Part shown: positions 11,214-22,926 of the stretch, in pieces | Position numbering within the stretch: the first letter of the stretch is position 1 | Layout: each line of letters opens with the position of its first letter | Assembly: GCA_028583685.1 (NCBI GenBank) | Contig: JAMXIF010000032.1 | Location: forward strand, 2,934,135-2,998,134 | DNA length: 64,000 nucleotides | Source of the DNA: Petaurus breviceps papuanus | Lineage: Eukaryota > Chordata > Mammalia > Diprotodontia > Petauridae | Direction of reading: 5' to 3' | Translations under genes and position numbers: made by a program | The notes under the pieces: generated by a model | Database searches by the model: none | Seen by the model: only the letters and a program-made list of their open reading frames with translations | Told to the model about the DNA's origin: nothing

Positions 11214-11470
11214 CCAGGCTAGGTGGTACAGTGGATAGAGCGCTGGTCCTGGACTCAGGAAAACTCATCTTCATGAGTTCAAGTTTGGCCTCAGACACGT
11301 ACTAGCTGTGTGATCCTGGACAACTCACTTAACTCTGTTTGCCTCAGCTTCTCCATTTATAAAAATGGATGAGAAAAAGGCAAACCACTCCCATATCTTT
11401 GCCAAGAAAAATCACAAATGGTTTCATGAAGAGATGGACATGATTGGAAAATGACTAAACAACAAACAAT
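11214..11470 (+). mobile_element. Mar1-type CORE-SINE inserted in CR1/L3
   Basis: GCTAGGTGGTACAGTGGATA opens the element. TGTGTGATCCTGGACAACTC, GGCAAACCACTCCCATATCT and TGACTAAACAACAAAC complete it. The CR1/L3 endonuclease trace lies immediately upstream. Confidence 0.85.
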
Positions 11471-13326
11471 TGGATACCTAGTGAAAAAAAAAGAAAACAT
11501 GGAAAGAGATGACAAGTTTGGGACAAGATCACAAACTTGGCTGAAAAGCATGATATGGAATTGAGACCTCAATTATCCCGATATCTCCTAAATCTCCTTC
11601 TGCCAAAATCAGAAAAGCAAGTAACTTTCTGGTTTGTCTTAATGAATTTTTTTTTCCTTTTAAATGTGGAGGAACTAATAAGAGGAAATTCTATTTTTAA
11701 AAAAATTCTTATTAAGAAGTAGGAGCAGGTTTCTGGGGTAGAAATGATGGGAATCTTGGGGGTAAATCAAACAGTGTTTCTGATAGAGGAGAGGAAAGTG
11801 GGTCATAGTCTGACATGTACTCTAGACTTTGGAAAATGGATTTCAGAAGAAGGGTAGGCAGGATCTTATGATCTAAAATTCTATAAGAGGGCAGTCCAAT
11901 AGGGATGAGAAATTCCCAAGAAGGAAATGCTAAGACACGCTGGGAAACAATTCGAGCAACGAGGGAAAACAAGAGTTGTTTGAAGAGACTGATGTGAATA
12001 CACAAGGCACTCACTAACCAACTTGGTCTCTTTCTAATATATATATAGAAAATGAAAGCAAGGGCAGGTAACAGGATAAATACCAAAACGTAGCATGATC
12101 CTAAAAGAATACTGCCAGGAGCATGAAAGCTTAGAATGAGCTGAGGCTGTTGAAAAAAGCTAATGAAGACACAACAGGTTTTCCTTTTTAGCTCTATTGG
12201 CAGGGAAGGAGGCAAGAAAGATAAAATAAAGTGTGGGAATAGAGTTTGGGATACAATGATATCTGACAATAGAGAGAAGGCAGGGTTGCTGAATTTTTAT
12301 TTTGCCTCTGGGTTTGGGGGATTTTTTTTATGCCCAAAATAAGTAAGAAGACTGTAAGGGAGCACTTTGTTGTCTTTGATTAATTCAGGTCACCTGGTCC
12401 AGATAAACTGGACCTGGGTACTGAAGGAATGGGCAGGTATGACTGCTAAGTCACTGTCACTCTCAGTGGTGGTTTAAAAATGTTGGCAAAGGGGGGAAAA
12501 CTACAGGGATAGAGCAGCACAAACATCAACCTAGTTTTGAAAAAAGAAGGGAAGAGACTAGACTCTGGAAACTATAGGCCAGTGAGCTTGACTGTGATTC
12601 CTGGGAAAATTCTGGAACCTGTAATTAATGAAATGGTTGGTAAACATCTAGAAAAAGAAGCAGAACTCAGATTCAGCACAGCTTAACTAAGAACAAGTCC
12701 AACACTAATTCCATTTATTGACTGGGCTATTAAACTGATAAATCAGGGGAATTTCATAGATATAGTTTGCCTATATTATTGTAAAACAATTAGTTAAACT
12801 GTCTCGTGCTATTCTAGTGGATAGGGTGAAGATATGTGGACTAGACATTAGTACAATTAGATGGAATTTAAAGTGGATGAATGTCCAGGCTCAAAGTGTA
12901 GTAATAAATATTTCAATGTCAACTTAAGTGAGTGGGGATGTGTTCGAGCTAGAGCTATTCACCATTTTTATAAATGACTTAGATCAAGTTATTGATAGTG
13001 TGCACATAAGACTTTGGGATGCCACAATGCCGTGGAGGATAGCTTCTCTACTTTAGGATGGAGTAGGGATCTAAAAGGATATCTGTAGACTAAAATTGGG
13101 TGGCAACTAATAAGACAAAACACAGTAGGGATGAGTGTAAAGTTTTACACTTGGATTCAAAAAACTGACTTTACAAGGCTGAAGTGGGAGATTCATGATT
13201 ATATACTGTAGCTTGTCTTAAAAAGATCTAGGGGTTTTAGCAAATTGCAAGCTTAACATGAATCAACACTATTATATGGTGGCCAAAGTGCTAACCCAAA
13301 CTTGGGCTGTATTAAGAAAAACAAAA

Positions 13327-13492
13327 GGGGCGGCTAGGTGGCACAATGAGTAAAAGCACTGGCCCAGAGTCAGGAGTTTGGTTCCGGTGTCAGTCACTTA
13401 ACACCCACACAAAAAAAACTAGCCATATAACCTTGGGCAAGTTACTTAACCCCAATTGCCCTTCAAAAGGAAAAAAAAAAAAAGAAAAAAAA
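13327..13492 (+). mobile_element. WSINE1-type SINE inserted in CR1/L3 RT
   Basis: GGGGCGGCTAGGTGGCACAA to an A-rich tail. The CR1/L3 sequence GGGCTGTATTAAGAAAA before it and AGCTTCCCAATATAGAGATG after it are adjacent in the LINE. Confidence 0.85.
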
Positions 13493-13656
13493 AGCTTCCC
13501 AATATAGAGATGATAGTCCCTCTATTCCTTATCCTGGTCAGACCATATCTAAGATTGTGTTCGGTTATGGGCACCAGAGTTTAAGAAAAAGGTTGATAAG
13601 CCATAAACTATCCAGAGAAGGGTAAACAGGTTGCTTGAAGGTCTTGGATCCCTCAA

Positions 13657-14871
13657 TTAATCATCAACAAATATTAATTAATCACTTATTATATATTAGG
13701 CACTGTGCAAGAACAATATAAAGGAAGGCAGAAACAGTATTGCCCTTTCATTTAATCATTCAATAAATATTTCTTAAGCAGCTACTTTGTGTCAGGCACT
13801 GTGAAAGGTATTGGGGATACAAAAAAAAAGGCAAAAGGCAATCCCTGCCCTCAAGGAGCTTACATTTTAATGAGGGAGAATGCCTGCAAATAAAAGGTAA
13901 GTAGAAGATACATATAGAGAAGATGGAAAGTGGTCTTTGAGCTAAACTTTGAAGAATTCTAAGAGGCTGGGAGAAGGGAGAGCATTACATGGCACAAAGT
14001 ATAGCCATCCCACAGAGATGGGAGATGGAGTGTCACATTCAAGGAATGGTGAGGAGACTAGTATGGTTGGATTTGTAGATGTCATGGAAGGTAAGAAAGT
14101 AGAAAAGCACTAGAGAAGTAGGAAGTGGCCAAGTTCTGAAGAACTTTAAATGCAAAGCAAAGGACTAGAGGTAATATGGAGCCCCTGGAGTTAACTGAAT
14201 TGGGTGAGGTCAAAATTATGATGGAGGAAAATCACTTTTGGCCACTGAGTGGAGAAGAAAATTTGAGAAGGAAGAAAAGATTTGAGGCAGGAAGATGAAT
14301 TAGAAGGGCTAGTGCCACAGTGTAGGTGAAAGATGATGAGGGCCTGAACTGGGTTGGTGGCTATATGAATAGACAGAACTATATTTGGGAGATATTGTGA
14401 AGGGAGAAATGACAAGATTAGGCAACTGACTGTATCAAGTGAATGAAAGTAAGGAGTGGAGGGTGACAGAGATTATGAACCTGTGGAAGCCTGTAGTGCC
14501 CTTCAATAGCAAAGGTAAGGTTCAGAAGAGGGGAAGGTTTTAGCCCAAAGTTCTATTTTAGAAATATTTAGTTTGAGATGCCTAAAGAATATCAAGTTTG
14601 AAATAATTAATATGCAATTTGTGTCAAAGGAGGCTGAGGAGAAGCTAGAGAGTATATTCAAGAGAAGATGGTGACCAACAGTGTCAAAACTGCAGAGGTT
14701 GCATGCTGCAAAGGGTTTTGAAAAGAAGAGATGAATTGGAGATATTGAATATATACCACTTTTTCAAGGAGTTTATCTGAGAAGTGGAGTAGAAATATAG
14801 GATAATGACTATTGGGGATGGTTGGATCAAGTGAGATATTTTTGTTTATTTAAGGACAGGGAAAACTCGGT
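13657..14871 (-). mobile_element. L2-type LINE 3' region, inverted
   Basis: TATATTAGGCACTGTGCAAG and a second copy TTTGTGTCAGGCACTGTGAA are complements of the L2 end. Downstream lie CTGCCCTCAAGGAGCTTACA, GGGAGATGGAGTGTCACATT and TTTTTCAAGGAGTTTATCTG, a long marsupial 3' region that I assign to the L2/CR1 clade with some doubt. Two closely spaced termini suggest two copies. Confidence 0.6.
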
Positions 14872-16012
14872 ATTTATTGTTGTCTTTTGTGCTCAAAGAG
14901 AGTCAAAATGACATTACTAGGTTGTGATGAAGGTACAGTGTGCTGACTGTAGCCGACCAGACCAATGTGAACTTGGAAGGTTCTACCACCAGTTGGGCAC
15001 AAATAGTCTCCATGAATATCTATCTGGACTGCAGTGGAGATGTCTCTAAATGTGCACATCTCATGTTTATTCTAAGTTACAGCAATTCTCCTGTGCTCAC
15101 AGAGCAAAGTGCCTTCACTGATGTGGGTGCACTGTGCCAGGTGGTCCTGTGCCAATGCCTTTCATGTCTTACAATCAATTCCAAAGTTCTTTAGAGTGTC
15201 TTTGTATCTCTTTTTCTGACATCCATGTGAGCACTTGCCTTGTGTGAGCTCTCCATGAAATAGTCTTTTAGGCAAAAATAAATTCGGCATTTGAACATGG
15301 TCAGCCTGTTGGAGTTGTGCTCTCAGCAGTAGAGTTTGAATGGTTGGCAGTTCAGCTCAACAAGGGACCTCAGTGTCTGGTATTTTATCTCGCCAGATAG
15401 TCTCCAGAATCTTCCTAAGACAATTCAAATGGAAGTGATCCTGTTTCCTGGCATGGTGTTGGTTTCACAGACATACAACAATGAGGTCAGCACAATGGTT
15501 CTGCAGATTCTCAGTTTGATAGGCAGCATAGTTCCTCTTCTCTCCTACACCTTCCTTTAGAACCTCCCAAAGACTAAGCTGGTTCCGGCAATGAGTGTGT
15601 GAACCTCACCATCTATGTTGTACATTCCTGGAAAGTGAACTCACAAGGTAAGTGAACTTACCCATAACATTTAAATTTCTCCATTTATTGTAATCAATGG
15701 ATTTATACGTATGGATGGTGTGGTAGAGAACTTCTGGTGGACTAGAAGTAATATGGTGGAGAACCTCTGGGGTTTTTGTGTTAATTGTCAGGCCAATATT
15801 AGCACAAGAGTCAGAGAATTAATCCATGCTCTGTTGCATCTCAATCTCAGAAACTGCATTAAGGTTACATTCACCTGAAAACAAATGGTCATGCTCCAAC
15901 TCTCCCTCCAATTTAGTCTTGGCTTCTAAGCTTTGTCAAGTTAAATGACTTACTATCAGTGAGGTAGCTGATCTTCATGCCATTGTCATACTCATATGTT
16001 AGTAGGCAACAG
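14872..16012 (-). mobile_element. RTE-type LINE RT C-terminal part and 3' end, inverted
   Basis: The complement encodes degraded reverse transcriptase and the region after it: TTGTTGTATGTCTGTGAAAC (LLYVCET), CTTAGGAAGATTCTGGAGAC (LRKIL) and AATTAACACAAAAACCCCAG (INTKT-like). The 3' terminus ends at TTGTTGTCTTTTGTGCTCAA, the same tail as the shorter elements at 46153-46275 and 50430-50605. Multiple stops and frameshifts. Confidence 0.7.
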
Positions 16013-16019
16013 TGCATAT

Positions 16020-16277
16020 CACAAAAGGGCTGGCTGAGGAACCTGGGAATACTGAACCCGGAGGAAAGAAGACTATGAGAGGGCAGTCTAGTTATCTACA
16101 AGTATTGGAGGAGCCTTCTTATGGAAGAACAATTAGACCTGTTCTGTTTGACCCCAGAGGGCCAAAGCAAGAATTATGTGGTAGAGGCTATAAAAAGGCA
16201 AATTTTGGTTTGATGTCAGGAAAAGCCTAACATTCAGAATTGCTCACAAGTGGAGTGAGCTGCCTTGAGAGGGAGTG
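16020..16277 (+). mobile_element. CR1/L3 LINE 3' continuation
   Basis: GGCTGAGGAACCTGGGAATA, AGAAGACTATGAGAGGGCAG, ATTAGACCTGTTCTGTTTGA and TTTGATGTCAGGAAAAGCCT continue the CR1/L3 order from 13656. About 2.36 kb of foreign DNA separates the halves. It stops at an assembly gap. Confidence 0.75.
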
Positions 16278-16287
16278 NNNNNNNNNN
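16278..16287. other. Assembly gap (10 N)
   Basis: Ten Ns separate the CR1/L3 3' end from an inverted SINE, so that junction is not real sequence evidence. The true gap length is unknown. Confidence 0.99.
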
Positions 16288-16428
16288 GGGGAAGGCAGGG
16301 CAATTGGGTTAAGTGACTTGCCCAAGGTCACATGGATAGTAAGTGTTAAGTGTCTGAGGTTGGATCTGAACTCAGGTCCTCCTGACTCCAGGGCTGGTGC
16401 TCTATTCACTATGCCACCTAGCTGCCCC
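16288..16428 (-). mobile_element. WSINE1-type SINE, inverted, cut by the gap
   Basis: The complement reads GGGGCAGCTAGGTGGCATAG, then CAGGAGGACCTGAGTTCAGA and GGGCAAGTCACTTAACCCAA. The 3' end is lost in the gap. Confidence 0.85.
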
Positions 16429-16449
16429 AAGGTTGTTGATATAATAGGG

Positions 16450-16535
16450 AGTTTAATCTAATTATCTAATCTAATCGTCTAATAAAATATCTGGTTATTA
16501 TCTAATCTAATCATCTAAGAAAATATCTGGTTATG
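16450..16535. repeat. Short tandem duplication, about 45-bp unit
   Basis: Two units each contain ATCTAATCTAAT-CGTC/CATC-TAA-AAAATATCTGGTTAT, in an AT-rich setting. Inside each, ATCTAATCTA is itself a short repeat. Confidence 0.7.
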
Positions 16536-17330
16536 TTCCCCATCTCATCAGAAGCACAGAAGTCCAGGACAGAAAGCTTCATTTCTCTGTTGTGTAGAGA
16601 CCTTGCAAATGATTAGGATCTGTATTTTTCAGGCTCAAGAGCTGGCCTTGTTAATGTAAGCAGAGTCTGACAGTTATTTAAGTGATAGGCTACATGGTTA
16701 TGTATCCTATCCTAAATTTTTTTTCATAATAAAATTTGGGTCTTTTCACTTTACCTACCTTTCCATGTCAGTTGAATTTTGTCCTTCTTGAACAATATTG
16801 TATAGTAGAGACCTATTTCAAGACCCTCATGTTTCATTATTTTCCTATCAGCTTCTAAGAGCCATTCTTAGGCCACATCATAAAGTAGGAAGTGTTTGTC
16901 TTTAACATCTCTCCATGTTCCTCTGTCTTTCCATTCCCTTCTCTCAAGAGAAGTTCCCATTCTCTCCCCTGGCTGAAGCTCCCATTCTCTCCATAGCCCT
17001 GCCTCATCCCACTGTGGCTTCTTCTCCACTTAAGCCTTCCACAAAATTGAACATTTTCTCTGATTATTGATTGAATAAACAAACACTTATTAAGCACCTA
17101 CTTACACAAAACAACTAAACTTCCCTGCATTCTTTTCACCATACCCTACCAGGCGATTGGCACCAATGTTAAAAAAACTAAATGGCAATGGCAACACTTT
17201 CACCTTCACTTTGTACCACTTTTCAGGGCCTCAACCCAAGGTTGAAATGATTGTGAGAATTTTTGGTAACATGGCACGGCCAGTAGCAGAGATACTTGCT
17301 GGCAACACTGTCTTTTCATGACCTTGAGTC
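16536..17330. other. Mostly unassigned DNA with L2 tail scrap
   Basis: An inverted L2 terminus scrap (AAACACTTATTAAGCACCTA) lies at about 17080-17106. The rest, including CT-rich 16910-17010, is unassigned. Confidence 0.4.
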
Positions 17331-17334
17331 CAAT

Positions 17335-17885
17335 CCATCAACAAGCATTTATTAAGTGCCTACTATGTGCTAAACTCTGAGTGTACAAAAACAAAATTGC
17401 AATGATCTGGACCCTCAAGAAGATTACATTCAAATGAGAGACAGAACACAGAAAAATGGACAGATGGATGGACAGATGGAAGGATGGACTTATGGATAGA
17501 ATTCAAGGACATTGGGATGAGGGTAATGCTACCAGCTATGGGGATCAGGAAGAGCTTCATGTAGAAGTTGGTGCTTGACTCGAATTTAAGCCTGGGGATT
17601 CTAGGAGGTGGAGGTGAAGAGACAGTGCATCCAGGCATGGGGACCAGTTAGTGCAAAGGCACAACTATGTAAATGGAGTACCATGTGTGAGGAACAATAA
17701 AAAGCCAGTTAAACTAAACCCTAAAGTATGTGAAAGAGCATAGGATAAGATGAGAAAAAAAGTTTGGGCTAGGTTACAAAGGACTTTTAATGCCAAACCA
17801 AGTTTATATTTGGTCCTAGAAGCAATAGTGAGTCACGGTGGAGATCATTAGGTATGTGAGTGTCACGGTCAGACCTGTCCTTCTG
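17335..17885 (-). mobile_element. L2-type LINE 3' region, inverted
   Basis: ACAAGCATTTATTAAGTGCC and CTACTATGTGCTAAACTCTG are the complement of the L2 end. TTCATGTAGAAGTTGGTGCT and TTACAAAGGACTTTTAATGC follow as in the copies at 13657 and 24846. A GGAT-rich simple stretch lies at 17458-17496. Confidence 0.65.
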
Positions 17886-19554
17886 GCAGCCATGTGGAGA
17901 ATAGATTGTAGTGGGGAGAGAAGTGAAGCAGAGAGAGCAATTAATAGGCCACCATATAGCCCAGGTAAGAGGTGAAGAAGTCACTTACTTGAAACCTCTA
18001 TTTCCCTTGCAGTTCTTGATGCTATGTTCCTATACCAGCCACACTAAAGAAACAGAATTTGGATATTACAATAAGAATTCATTTCCCCTAAACCTCATGT
18101 CTATGTCTGAGCTATGGCAGGAGATAAGGAATGTGATGGGGGCCCAGCAGCAAAGGACCACGTAGCAAAAAGATAGTTATATTGTCCATGATTTGAGGTA
18201 AATGGATGCTCAAATTTAAAATGGGTAAATTTTTGGAGGAAGATTTGGGAGTCAGTTATCTTTTTAAAAATTCTGCTGTGTCCCCAGGAATATAACAATG
18301 CTTCTTTCATTGGAAGTGGAGCTGTGAGCCACCAAGATAATCAAATCCTTTCAGTCTATAATAATGATTCTGCCCGATTTCATCGACAGGGTTGCTATAG
18401 CCCCATGAGGTCTTAGGTCACTGCAGAATTCCTGGGGTCCACTGATCTAGATCCCAACCCATATACACTAATCCATGGTGCAGATTGTGGGAGGAGGTGA
18501 CCTTTCGAATTTATCTCCCCCTCAGCAGGAGAGAGAGACCAGAAAGGGGACCAAGGCAACTTTACAACCTCCAAACTGGCACACGATACTGATAAACCGG
18601 AGACATTGGCAAGGCTCCACTGTTTAGCTTTCAACAGTGTTAAAGTCTTGCTGCTACCACAGGGAAAACTAATAACATAACAAATGAAACTATTGTTCAG
18701 TTTCATTAAAAAGAAATCTGATAAGATGGGCAGAATTGAATTAGCCATTCTCAATAGAGTTCCTGTTGTTGGAGCAAACAGAATTTCTCTCTAATAGAAT
18801 AAGGCCAGGATCATTTTGGCTGGCCCAAGGTACTCCTTGCTATGGGCTGGGTTTCCAGCCATTGGCTCAGGGCTCCTCACACTAATTTTAATATTAGCAG
18901 GTCAGCATGACCAATCGGCATCACCCAGGTATCACTGCCAGATTTGGCAACCATGCTGGACAGATCAACGTGATGAATGAGGGGATGTTAGTCACCCTTG
19001 GCAGAAAAGAGCCATCTTCCCCCTCATATGAAGCCAGATTTAAGGTCCAGGTGCTTGTGAGAAAGAAATGTTCTGTGAGCCTGAGAAATGGACTGCAGAC
19101 AGGGGCTGCCCTGAAGTGGAAACCCATAATAGGCAATCACAGTTAGGGAGGAAGATGACAGACAGGGAGAGAAAGAGCAGTTCCTCATTACAGCAGGCCT
19201 GCTTGTTTAGGCTTGCCAGTTGAAGCCAGGGCCAGCAATGTTTCTGCTGTCATTTAAATGCTCCAGTTTGGAAACCAAGGTGTAGGATGCAGGTATGGAT
19301 GATGCTTCCTGGCCGAGCAGTGTAACACCACAAGGCAATGTGTCTGTCACATCCTAGAAGGGACCAGCACATGGCTTTCCAGGAAGATCCACACACTGCC
19401 TGGGTGATGAAGGGTTCAGTTGTCTGGGGTCATGACAAAGTTAGCAAACTGATAAGGTGGCTCTCCTTTGGAGGAGTTTTGGACACAGCATCATCATTAT
19501 GTCTGGATATAATTAAAAATATCTAATGTTAGCTGTCAAATCACTCATAATCTA
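17886..19554. promoter_or_regulatory. Repeat-free stretch; candidate conserved non-coding region
   Basis: About 1.7 kb without recognisable repeats. Distinct blocks, such as 18440-18620 and 18830-19140, have balanced composition and retained CpGs (CTTTCGAATTT, ATAAACCGGAGAC, CAATCGGCATCACC). No exon with splice sites is convincing; overlapping frames at 18413-18754 and 18907-19146 match nothing I recognise. Function is inferred only. Confidence 0.3.
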
Positions 19555-19555
19555 G

Positions 19556-19797
19556 GACAGGGATTCCTGACCCCTTTTGTGTCATAGACTCCTTTGGAAG
19601 TCTGATGAAGCCTATCTCAGGATCATGGTTTTTTTTAATAATTAAAGAAAATAATAAATTTCAGTTAGAAGTTAGTGAAAATGAAGATGTCATCTTTTCT
19701 GATCGAAGTTCACGGATCCCTTGAATCTCTCCTTAAATCTTTTGAGGGAATATAATTAATCTGGCCCAGATTAAGAATTCTTGGTCTAGCATGTGTT
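19556..19797 (-). mobile_element. hAT-like non-autonomous DNA element, inverted
   Basis: It begins ACAGGGATTCCTGACCCCTT and TTTGTGTCATAGACTCCTTT and ends AGATTAAGAATTCTTGGTCT. The two ends are imperfect inverted repeats related to the GGTTCTTAACC termini of the copies at 9906 and 44743. Confidence 0.55.
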
Positions 19798-19802
19798 CAG
19801 AC

Positions 19803-19834
19803 ATCATCGTCGTCATCATCATCATCATCATCAT
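19803..19834. repeat. (ATC)n microsatellite
   Basis: Ten or so ATC/GTC units in a row. Confidence 0.9.
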
Positions 19835-22100
19835 ACTGACATTCACACAGAACTTTTATGTTTGCAAAGTGCACTATTCATGATCTCATCCAATCAAAAC
19901 AAGGCTTTTCTTAAGATGGTGCAGTTAGCTGAAATGCTCCAATCATTTTAACGGAGGATTTGGACTCCACCAGACTTCTGTTTCAAATATTCTTATCCCT
20001 ATGGGTTGGGCTTGGCCTCTGGAGTATAAACTCATTTGGTTGACTTTGCCTTTGGCCAGATGCAGCTTTGTTTTCACATTGTCTCTTTATTGTTTTAATG
20101 TGGTTTGCATTATTCCCAGCATGTGGAGGCCCAATATCCTGGCAGCAATTGCTATGGTTTGGGTTCATTCCTCCCACTGAAGGAAGCTCAGTGAAATTTA
20201 TGTTTTTAATTTTTGTAATTAAGCCCTTAGCAGCCAAGAGGGTAAATGCTCCACAGATTCCACCTCTACCCCTTCCTAGTAATTACTACTGAGGATCTGA
20301 AGCAACTTAAAGAAAACCAGGCAGAGTGGACTGGTGCGAAAGTACCAGATCATCTCTTCCTGTATTTATAATATACTCAGATTTTGAATTCAACACTTCT
20401 AAGTTAACAAGGAATGAAGTTTCCCCAAGACAACACTGATACTACATTTATGGGATAGCAAAGTAGTCAGACAATTCAGCCAGATGTGTGATCAAACAGG
20501 TTGGTTGGCTCTGGGTAAAAGCATCCTGATGACTGACCTCTTTCCTGTTAGCCATGTAAGGCACAATTATAATTTTAGAGCTAAAGAGGACCTCAGAGAA
20601 GATTCCACAAGCTAGTTGGGCACAGCTAGAGATACAGGGAAAGATCAGCAGATGTCAGAAACACAACGTTCCTTTCGATTTGGATATATGGGTTGTCTCT
20701 GTCATGAATCTGCATAGCAAGAAATTCATGGTCTTTTCAAGCCTTGATAGGTTTACCCAGATCTAGTAAGTAAATCTCTTGGAAAAATGTGCTTTTGGAG
20801 CTTAGGTTTGTCATGTTTCCTTTACTAACCCTTACCTGCAAATATCATAGAGAAGTTTAAAGATTATTACTCTGGACTGGAAAAAAATTTTGAGTAAGTG
20901 GTTTTCAGGGACAAAACTTTGGGAAAACTCTTCTTCCCTCTCTTCCTACTCCCTCTCATTCCTCCTCTCCATTTAATTTCTCTCTTCTCCTTTTTCCTCT
21001 CCCTTCTCTCTCTCTCTCTCTCTCTCTCCTCCCTCCCTCTGTCTCTCCCTCCATCCCTCCCTCTTTCTCTGTGTCTCTCTATTCCCTTTTCACATATATT
21101 GGGCTCTCTTATTCTAGAATCTGACTTTCAAAGTTGCTGGAAATAATCACCACCCTCCTTTCAGATTGTGAATTCAAAAGCAGATATAAACTGCTCTCTC
21201 AGCTCACTTCCAAATCTAAGCAAATCCAGCCGCCCTTAGATATTGCTTTGTATGCTGCAAGACTCAACATCCCTTTGAAGAGAAATAAACAGAAAACCCT
21301 ACAAGTGGTGCATTACTGCTAAAACATTACTGAGCTAGCAAAATTCATAGCTAATATCCCAAAGTAGCCTTCGGCACATGTCATTTTCAGCAATTTGTAG
21401 TCCTGGTGACTATTTCCTTCCCTGTGCCATCTGTAATATATGCCAACACTCTCCTCTTCAAAGAGGGATTTTTTTTTTTAGGAAGGTTGATATGAGGAGT
21501 TGGGAGGCAGTTACCATAGTGGGTAATCACTAAGGAGAAAATATGCATTTCCATCCCAGAATGCACAGTCTTGAAGTTATATATGACAGATATAGGAAGT
21601 TATGTTAACAAAGAAACAAAATTTGCTAGCTACTACATTCAGAGGTGGTTGACTAGAAACTGTTCTACATCTTACATTCTTCTTGTCAATTAAAATATTT
21701 TAAATTCACAATATATTTTCAGAAGCAAGATGGGGTTCTAAAATGGCTAAGCCACCCAAGTAGAATGGCAATCCAAAGACGCCATCTGAACACAGATATC
21801 ATACAAATACCAGAGCCAAGTCCAAAGAAAAAAAATGGTTGACTGGGAAGAGGAAAAGAAAAACCAAGAGCAAGCATAAGGCAGAATTGGGGCTAAGCTG
21901 GCTTGGTGGAGAACTGAAAGAATGGAGCAAATAAGCACAAGGGAACTGAGGCTGATCAAGGTCTAGATTCTATTTCTGTTGTGTGCAGAACAAAGTCAAC
22001 AACTCCTATCATTGTACACACATTCTAATGACTTTGACAGTTTTTTCCCTTTGATTTACTATCTTAGATTGTGTACATTTCTCTATAGTTGTTACTGGTC
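19835..22100. promoter_or_regulatory. Low-repeat region with candidate conserved block 20030-20300
   Basis: The block from 20030 to 20300 is free of repeats and holds motif-like strings (CAATATCCTGGCAGCAATTG, TTTTGTAATTAAGCCCTTAG). The remainder is unassigned apart from a short CORE-SINE-like scrap at about 20570-20620 and a CT tract. No gene is supported. Confidence 0.3.
20935..21085. repeat. Polypyrimidine (CT)n tract
   Basis: CTCTCT and CCTCC runs over about 150 bp. The 82-codon frame through it is serine/leucine-rich and artefactual. Confidence 0.9.
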
Positions 22101-22104
22101 TGCT

Positions 22105-22312
22105 TATTTCAGAGATGGATGTTCTGGGGCGCATGGCACAGGACTCGACAAGAGCACCTGAGTTCCAATCCTGCTTAGACATAAGCTGTGTGAACCTGGA
22201 CATAAAACTACCTCTTGGAGCCTTAGTTTCCTGACTGGTACAAGGAAAGGGGTGGGATTCCTTGGTTTGGCAGGTCATTTCTAGCTCTAAATCTATGCTC
22301 CTCTATAGAAAT
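22105..22312 (+). mobile_element. MIR/THER SINE
   Basis: GCATGGCACAGGACTCGACA, TGTGTGAACCTGGACATAAA and TTTCTAGCTCTAAATCTATG fit the therian SINE with the AGCTCTAAATCTATGAT end. Confidence 0.65.
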
Positions 22313-22732
22313 ATGAGAGGAACTTGAGAATCCAGGGCTATGGTGGGCATTATCAAAAGTCAAGGCTATGAGCAGGAATGGCTGGATAAAGCAGAGACTC
22401 AGGGAGTGAGGAAATACTCCTGGCATCAGTTCCCCAAACTTCTGACTCCAAAGATGAAAAGGAAAACAGAGTTATCCAGGGGGAGGAATAGCAGGCATTA
22501 CTCGTTGGGTAATGTGTTAGCATCAATAGCCAGGAAAAGGAGAGAAGACTGAATGAAATTCAGAGCTATGAATAATGTTGTCAATATGATGATGATGATG
22601 GTGATGCCTGTCTCCTGTGAAATAATGAATGATTCTCAAGAGAAACCAAAATTTAACCAAAATGGGGGTTGCATTTCCCCATGAACAGATAATGACTTGG
22701 CTATCAGGCCCAGGAAGTAGGTTGGACATAGA
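22313..22732. other. Unassigned DNA with short (GAT)n
   Basis: An ATGATGATGATGATGG run lies at about 22586-22606. No other element is recognised. Confidence 0.45.
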
Positions 22733-22926
22733 TTATAGAATCATAGATTTAGGAAAGAACCTTAGAGACCATCAAGTTCAACTTTTCTCATTTTACAGTG
22801 AAGGAAGACCAGAAACAAAGAGTTAAAGTGACTTGCTAAGGACTGAAGAGCTACTCAGTGTCTGAACTGGGATTTGAACCTGTGTCTTCCTGTCTCCAAG
22901 TCTGGTGCCCCATCCACTATACCACT
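22733..22926 (+). mobile_element. THER-type CORE-SINE
   Basis: AGAATCATAGATTTAGGAAA, TTAGAGACCATCAAGTTCAA, TGGGATTTGAACCTGTGTCT and CATCCACTATACCACTT are in family order and close to full length. Confidence 0.8.

Larger units (their letters stand above)
10400..13656 (+). mobile_element. CR1/L3 LINE, near full length (5' and middle part)
   Basis: The order follows CR1/L3: an ORF1 esterase remnant (10434-10652), an ORF2 endonuclease trace reading KYDVICVIETWG at 11150-11185 (family motif YDVIGITETWW), and a reverse-transcriptase block from about 12400. There TCACCTGGTCCAGATAAACT and CTATAGGCCAGTGAGCTTGA encode the SPGPD and NYRPVSLT region. Further RT sequence (ACACTTGGATTCAAAAAA, CTTGTCTTAAAAAGATCTAG) runs to the break. 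Stops and frameshifts are numerous, so it cannot be active. It is interrupted by a Mar1 (11214-11470) and a WSINE-type SINE (13327-13492). The 3' portion resumes at 16020. Confidence 0.75.

Noticed and set aside
11712-12269. 185-codon minus-strand ORF, the longest here
   Set aside because: It lies antisense to the CR1/L3 ORF2 region, and the sense strand explains the sequence.
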